From Methylobacterium sp. (GTDB taxonomy: Bacteria; Pseudomonadota; Alphaproteobacteria; Rhizobiales; Beijerinckiaceae): DNA of 7,252 nt. Positions 4,391 through 7,252 of the stretch are shown here, one piece after another. The first letter of the stretch is position 1. Each line of letters begins with the position of its first letter. The translations under genes and the position numbers were made by a program. The notes beneath the pieces were generated by a model. The model saw only the letters and a program-made list of their open reading frames with translations. It was not told where the DNA came from and did not search any database. The stretch is from positions 1 to 7,252 of the forward strand of contig JAJKJG010000134.1 in NCBI GenBank assembly GCA_021154065.1. Reading direction: 5' to 3'.

Positions 4391-6181
4391 TCAGGCGCTG
4401 ACCCGCAGCGGCACGGCGGCGGTGTGGTCGACGAGGCGGGCGCCGCCCTCGGCGCGCACGAGCCTCAGGCAGCGGTCGTGGAAGGCCTCGGCCTCGGGGC
4501 GCTGGCCGACCGAGACGACGGTCGTCGCCGGGAGCTCGCTCTTGACGAGCCGCATCAGCACCGCCTGGCTGCCCTCGTCGAGCGCCGAGGTCGCCTCGTC
4601 GAGGATCGCGATCTGCGGCTTCTGCAGGAACAGCCGCGCGAAGGCGAGGCGCTGGCGCTCGCCGCTCGACAGGATCTGGTCCCAGCGCTCGACGCGGTCG
4701 AGCCGGTCGCTCCAGGCCGCAAGCCCGCACTCGTCGAGGATCGCGCCGATCTCGTCGTCGCCGACCTCGAGCTCGAGCGCCGGATAGAGGATCGCCTGCC
4801 GGAGCGTCCCGAGCGGCAGGTAGGGCCGCGGCGGCACGAAGGCGATGGCGGTGTCGCGCGGCACCAGGATGCGGCCCGAGCCCCACGGCCACAGCCCGGC
4901 GATCGCCCGCATCAGCGTCGACTTGCCGGCCCCGGACTCGCCGAGGATCAGCACCTTCTCGCCGGGCTCGATCACCGCGCTCGCGTCCTCGATCAGCACG
5001 CGGCCGGCGCGGTCGGCGACGGTCAGGTGCTGGAGCGCGAGACGGCGCTCCGCCACCTCCAGCCGCACGATGCCGCCGGCCTCGTCGAGGCTGCGATCGA
5101 GCTCGTCCGCCGCGTCCACGAGCGCCATGACGCGGCGCGCCGAGGCGTACCACATGGCGATGAACTTGTAGCGGTCGACGAGCCATGCGAAGGCGACCTG
5201 GACCTGGAAGAACGCCGCCGCGAGCTGCGTCACGGCGCCGAGCGTCAGCTCGCCCGAGAGGTATTTCGGCGTCGCAAGCAGCAGCGGCACGACCGGGATC
5301 AGCGCGCCCGACGCGTTGGTAATCCAGGTGAGGCGGCCGTGGAGGCGCACGACCGCGAGCCAGCGCCCGACGAGCCTGTCGTAGGAGCGGCCGAGCATGC
5401 CGCGCTCGTCCGGCTCGCCGCGGATCAGCGCGATCGATTCCGCGTTCTCGCGCAGCCGGGTCAGCTCGAAGCGGAAGCGCGCCTCGGCCTCGTTCTTGGC
5501 CGCGACGCCGGGCACGAGCGGGCGCCCGACATAGACGGTGATCGCCGACATCGCGAGGCCGTAGAGGAGCGCCGCGACGGTCATGTAGGCCGGGATCGTG
5601 ATCCAGGTCCCGAACACCTGGAACGAGATCGCGCCGCCGACGGTCCACAGGATGCCGATGAAGGCAACGAAGGAGAGGAGCGCGTTCAGGAGGTCGATCG
5701 CGAAATCGACCACCGGCTCGGTCGAGAGGCGGCTCTCGTCGGCGATGCGGTATTCGGGGTTTGCCGGCTCGATCTGGGCAAGTCCGAGCCGGTAGTAGCG
5801 CTGGCGGGTCAGCCAGATGCCGGTGAGCCGGTGCACGAGCCATTCGCGCCAGCGCACCTGCAGCGTCTCGCGCGTGACGACGATGAGCACGCCGATGCCG
5901 GCGATCACCACGACGAGCCCGGCGAAGGCCGCGACCGCAAGCCCGAGCGTCGCGCCGTCGCGGCGCTCGAGCGCGTCGAAGAAGACGCGGTTCCACTGGT
6001 TGACGCCGAGGTTGACGCCGATGTTGGCGATGACCAGCGTCGCGAGAGCGATCGTCAGGAGCCAGGCCCGTCGCGCCGTCGCGCCGCGCCACCAGCCCGA
6101 GGTCAGGCGCGCGAACTGGCGCGCCACCTGCCGGTCGTAGGTCAGGTCGCGCGGATCGTCCGGTGTGACGATGACGGCCAT
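4391..6181 (-). CDS. ABC transporter, fused permease and ATPase (SbmA/BacA-like, YddA/BclA/ABCD type)
   Basis: A 596-residue inner-membrane half-transporter that should work as a homodimer. Relatives move peptides, cobalamin or very-long-chain acyl compounds; the substrate here is unknown. Hydrophobic segments lie near residues 39-58, 79-103, 160-183, 191-214, 288-306 and perhaps 318-335. RWREWLVHRLTGIWLTRQRY (110-129) and NPEYRIADESR (141-151) are marks of this permease family. The ATPase follows: Walker A GESGAGKS (414-421), signature LSSGERQR (504-511), Walker B IAILDE (524-529) and D-loop SALD (532-535). Two catalytic positions are odd: the Q-loop reads FVPPRPYLPLG with P451 where Gln is usual, and the H-loop reads SVGQR with Q560 where His is usual. 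I chose the ATG at 6181, preceded by AGGGGAGAG; an in-frame ATG at 6250 would add 23 unlikely residues. A 103-bp gap with an AT-rich patch precedes it, enough for its own promoter. Confidence 0.9.
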   Translation of the reverse strand: MAVIVTPDDPRDLTYDRQVARQFARLTSGWWRGATARRAWLLTIALATLVIANIGVNLGVNQWNRVFFDALERRDGATLGLAVAAFAGLVVVIAGIGVLIVVTRETLQVRWREWLVHRLTGIWLTRQRYYRLGLAQIEPANPEYRIADESRLSTEPVVDFAIDLLNALLSFVAFIGILWTVGGAISFQVFGTWITIPAYMTVAALLYGLAMSAITVYVGRPLVPGVAAKNEAEARFRFELTRLRENAESIALIRGEPDERGMLGRSYDRLVGRWLAVVRLHGRLTWITNASGALIPVVPLLLATPKYLSGELTLGAVTQLAAAFFQVQVAFAWLVDRYKFIAMWYASARRVMALVDAADELDRSLDEAGGIVRLEVAERRLALQHLTVADRAGRVLIEDASAVIEPGEKVLILGESGAGKSTLMRAIAGLWPWGSGRILVPRDTAIAFVPPRPYLPLGTLRQAILYPALELEVGDDEIGAILDECGLAAWSDRLDRVERWDQILSSGERQRLAFARLFLQKPQIAILDEATSALDEGSQAVLMRLVKSELPATTVVSVGQRPEAEAFHDRCLRLVRAEGGARLVDHTAAVPLRVSA

Positions 6182-6284
6182 CTCTCCCCTGGCGCCGGCC
6201 CGCCGGGGACCGTTCCCGTTATTGAGACCTAAGTATCGGACGGGACGCAATGAATTTTTGGTGAACGATTCCCGCTGTGCGCGT

Positions 6285-6689
6285 TCACCGCCGGCCGGGC
6301 GAGGCGGTTCCGGTGCAGCGCACGTAGACCTGCCGCTTCGTCCGCCCGACGGGGGAGTTCTCCATGACGAGCCTGTCCGGCGCAGGCAGCGAAATCCGCG
6401 GCCTGGCGTTGAACCGCTGCCCTTCGCCCTCGCAGGACAGGCGCATGGTCCAGGACCGCGGGCCCTGCGCCTCGATGCTCAGCGCCCGGCAGCGCGTCTC
6501 GTACCAGAAGAGGCGCTTGCCGGTGATCTCCATGCGGTTCACGCCGTCCTCGTCGCGGCAAGCGGCGATGCCGTCCGCGCCCCAGAGGCCCTCGTAAGGC
6601 GGGGGCGTCGGATCCGGCCGAGGCTGCGCCTGAGCCGGCAGAGCAAGGGCGATGCAAAATCCGACAAGAACCAACGCGCATCTTGGCAT
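6285..6689 (-). CDS. Small secreted four-cysteine protein of unknown function
   Basis: A 134-residue protein with a clear Sec signal peptide: short basic start MPRC, hydrophobic core ALVLVGFCIALAL (5-17), and a likely cleavage after PAQA (18-21). The mature part begins with a proline-rich stretch (QPRPDPTPPPYEGLWG, 22-37) and has four cysteines, C44, C67, C86 and C125, which could form two disulfides in the periplasm. YEGLWGADGIAACRDEDG and a following run of short beta-like segments suggest a small beta-barrel-like domain. No known family is recognised. The ATG at 6689 is preferred over an in-frame GTG at 6698, because GGGAGGTG lies eight bases ahead of the ATG and the GTG falls inside that ribosome site. 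It is on the same strand as the ABC transporter, 103 bp upstream, and divergent from the TRAP receptor gene. Confidence 0.8.
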   Translation of the reverse strand: MPRCALVLVGFCIALALPAQAQPRPDPTPPPYEGLWGADGIAACRDEDGVNRMEITGKRLFWYETRCRALSIEAQGPRSWTMRLSCEGEGQRFNARPRISLPAPDRLVMENSPVGRTKRQVYVRCTGTASPGRR

Positions 6690-6752
6690 CGCGCGCACCT
6701 CCCGGGCAGACCATCGGCGGAGCCCATGCTGGCTCAGAGAGCATCTGGCGTC

Positions 6753-6768
6753 GAGTGATATATTACTC
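6753..6768. promoter_or_regulatory. AT-rich 16-bp palindrome between divergent genes (candidate operator)
   Basis: GAGTGATATATTACTC is symmetric at seven of eight base pairs and stands out from the GC-rich surroundings. It lies 84 bp before the TRAP receptor start and 63 bp before the start of the secreted-protein gene. Short sites with a central ATATAT step are typical of dimeric regulators such as the GntR-FCD group that often control TRAP transporters; that link is inference. The embedded TATATT could also serve as a -10 element for the plus-strand gene, but no matching -35 is evident. The remaining 6690-6851 region shows only a weak CTCAA/TTGAG inverted repeat (6804-6822). Confidence 0.45.
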
Positions 6769-6851
6769 TACGGTTCCGCCGGACGGGCGGCGCGCCCGGC
6801 GATCTCAAGACCGGCGTTTGAGGCCGGCCACAGCCCTACCGGAGGAACCTG

Positions 6852-7252
6852 ATGCCCGTGCTTTCACGTATCCTGACGCGCATTCTCGCCGTCGGGGCCG
6901 CCGGCCTTGCGCTCGCGGCCCTGCCGGCCGCGGCCCAGACGAAGCTCAAATGGGCGCATGTCTACGAGGTCGCCGAGCCCTACCACACCGAGGCGCTGTG
7001 GGCGGCCGACGAGATCAAGAAGCGCACCAACGGCAAGTACGAGATCCAGGTCTTCCCGGCCTCCCAGCTCGGCAACGAGAACCAGATCAACGAGGGTCTC
7101 GGCCTTGGCACCGTCGACATGATCTACACCGGCGTCGCCTTCGCCGGATCGATCCACAAGCCGATCGCGATCACCAACGCGCCTTACGTGCTGCGCGACT
7201 TCGAGCACTGGAAGGGGCCTACCGCGACTCGAAGCTCTTCCGCGACATCGCC
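6852..7252 (+). CDS. dctP: TRAP-transporter periplasmic solute receptor, DctP family (5' part; apparent frameshift near 7212-7219)
   Basis: The periplasmic receptor of a TRAP uptake system, which captures an organic acid or sugar acid and hands it to a DctQM membrane complex. The signal peptide is clear (LSRILTRILAVGAAGLALAA, 4-23; likely cleavage after PAAA at 28). The mature start TKLKWAHVYEVAEPYHTEAL (30-49) and the family block VFPASQLGNENQINEGLGLG (72-91) with TVDMIYTG (92-99) are diagnostic for DctP. GGAGGA (6841-6846) five bases before the ATG fixes the start. From about 7212 the frame seems wrong: the frame from the start gives GPTATRSSSATS, whereas shifting by one base gives YRDSKLFRDIA from 7220, the expected continuation after FEHWK. 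A base is probably missing in the run AAGGGGCC. The arginine that binds substrate carboxylates lies outside the window, so the ligand cannot be inferred. The downstream membrane genes would be expected beyond the edge. Confidence 0.87.
   Translation, partial: MPVLSRILTRILAVGAAGLALAALPAAAQTKLKWAHVYEVAEPYHTEALWAADEIKKRTNGKYEIQVFPASQLGNENQINEGLGLGTVDMIYTGVAFAGSIHKPIAITNAPYVLRDFEHWKGPTATRSSSATS

Noticed and set aside
4362..6092. A 576-codon minus-strand frame in a second register over the ABC transporter
   Set aside because: Its translation is Arg/Ala/Pro-rich without motifs, typical of an alternative frame in high-GC DNA.
4424..6232. A 602-codon open frame on the plus strand opposite the ABC transporter
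   Set aside because: It has low-complexity Arg/Glu/Ala/Asp composition with no domain; the opposite frame has Walker A, signature and Walker B motifs in register.
6181..6250. An upstream start at 6250 giving a 619-residue ABC transporter
   Set aside because: The ATG at 6181 has a strong AGGGGAG ribosome site, and the extra 23 residues look like translated leader DNA.
6223..6284. A sigma-70 promoter in the AT-rich patch before the ABC transporter
   Set aside because: No -35/-10 pair with acceptable spacing was found on the minus strand; the patch is noted only as a possible promoter region.

Overview
The window is GC-rich, densely coded bacterial DNA. The gene content fits an alphaproteobacterium, most likely of the order Hyphomicrobiales (Rhizobiales): a TRAP solute receptor, a BacA/SbmA-like ABC transporter, a ParDE pair, and two hairpin repeats of the type scattered through genomes of that order. 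This placement rests on recognising families and repeats; the genus cannot be read from the sequence. No RNA gene, CRISPR array, phage gene or transposase was found.

Left part (1-2885, all minus strand, so read right to left): a parD-like antitoxin (2466-2750) overlaps a parE-like toxin (2166-2476). The toxin reading frame is broken by an apparent one-base deletion near 2258-2260. If the frame is repaired, the toxin stop overlaps the start codon of an FAD-linked D-2-hydroxyacid dehydrogenase (712-2169) in an ATGA. After a REP-like inverted repeat (529-647) comes the 5' part of a 2-keto-3-deoxygluconate kinase gene, kdgK, cut by the window edge.

Middle part: a divergent intergenic stretch with repeats on both sides separates parD from a plus-strand fumarylacetoacetate-hydrolase-fold gene (2886-3584). 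That gene converges on a minus-strand unit, and the junction holds a 175-bp nested palindrome (3591-3765). The minus-strand unit has an ABC exporter/importer half-transporter with fused permease and ATPase (4391-6181), followed 25 bp later by a methyltransferase-like gene of unknown role (3772-4365). Upstream of the transporter, on the same strand, lies a small secreted four-cysteine protein (6285-6689).

Right part: a divergent intergenic region carrying an AT-rich 16-bp palindrome (6753-6768) precedes the start of a TRAP-transporter periplasmic receptor (6852 to the edge), whose reading frame also appears to slip by one base near 7212-7219.

Functionally the window is mostly accessory carbon metabolism and transport: sugar-acid catabolism (kdgK), hydroxyacid oxidation, acylpyruvate-type hydrolysis and organic-acid uptake (TRAP). 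A toxin-antitoxin pair and a peptide-type ABC transporter are interspersed. The points most worth a second look are the two apparent single-base frameshifts, the ABC ATPase that lacks the usual Q-loop glutamine and H-loop histidine, and the transporter/methyltransferase-like pair. No clearly new multi-gene system is proven by this sequence.
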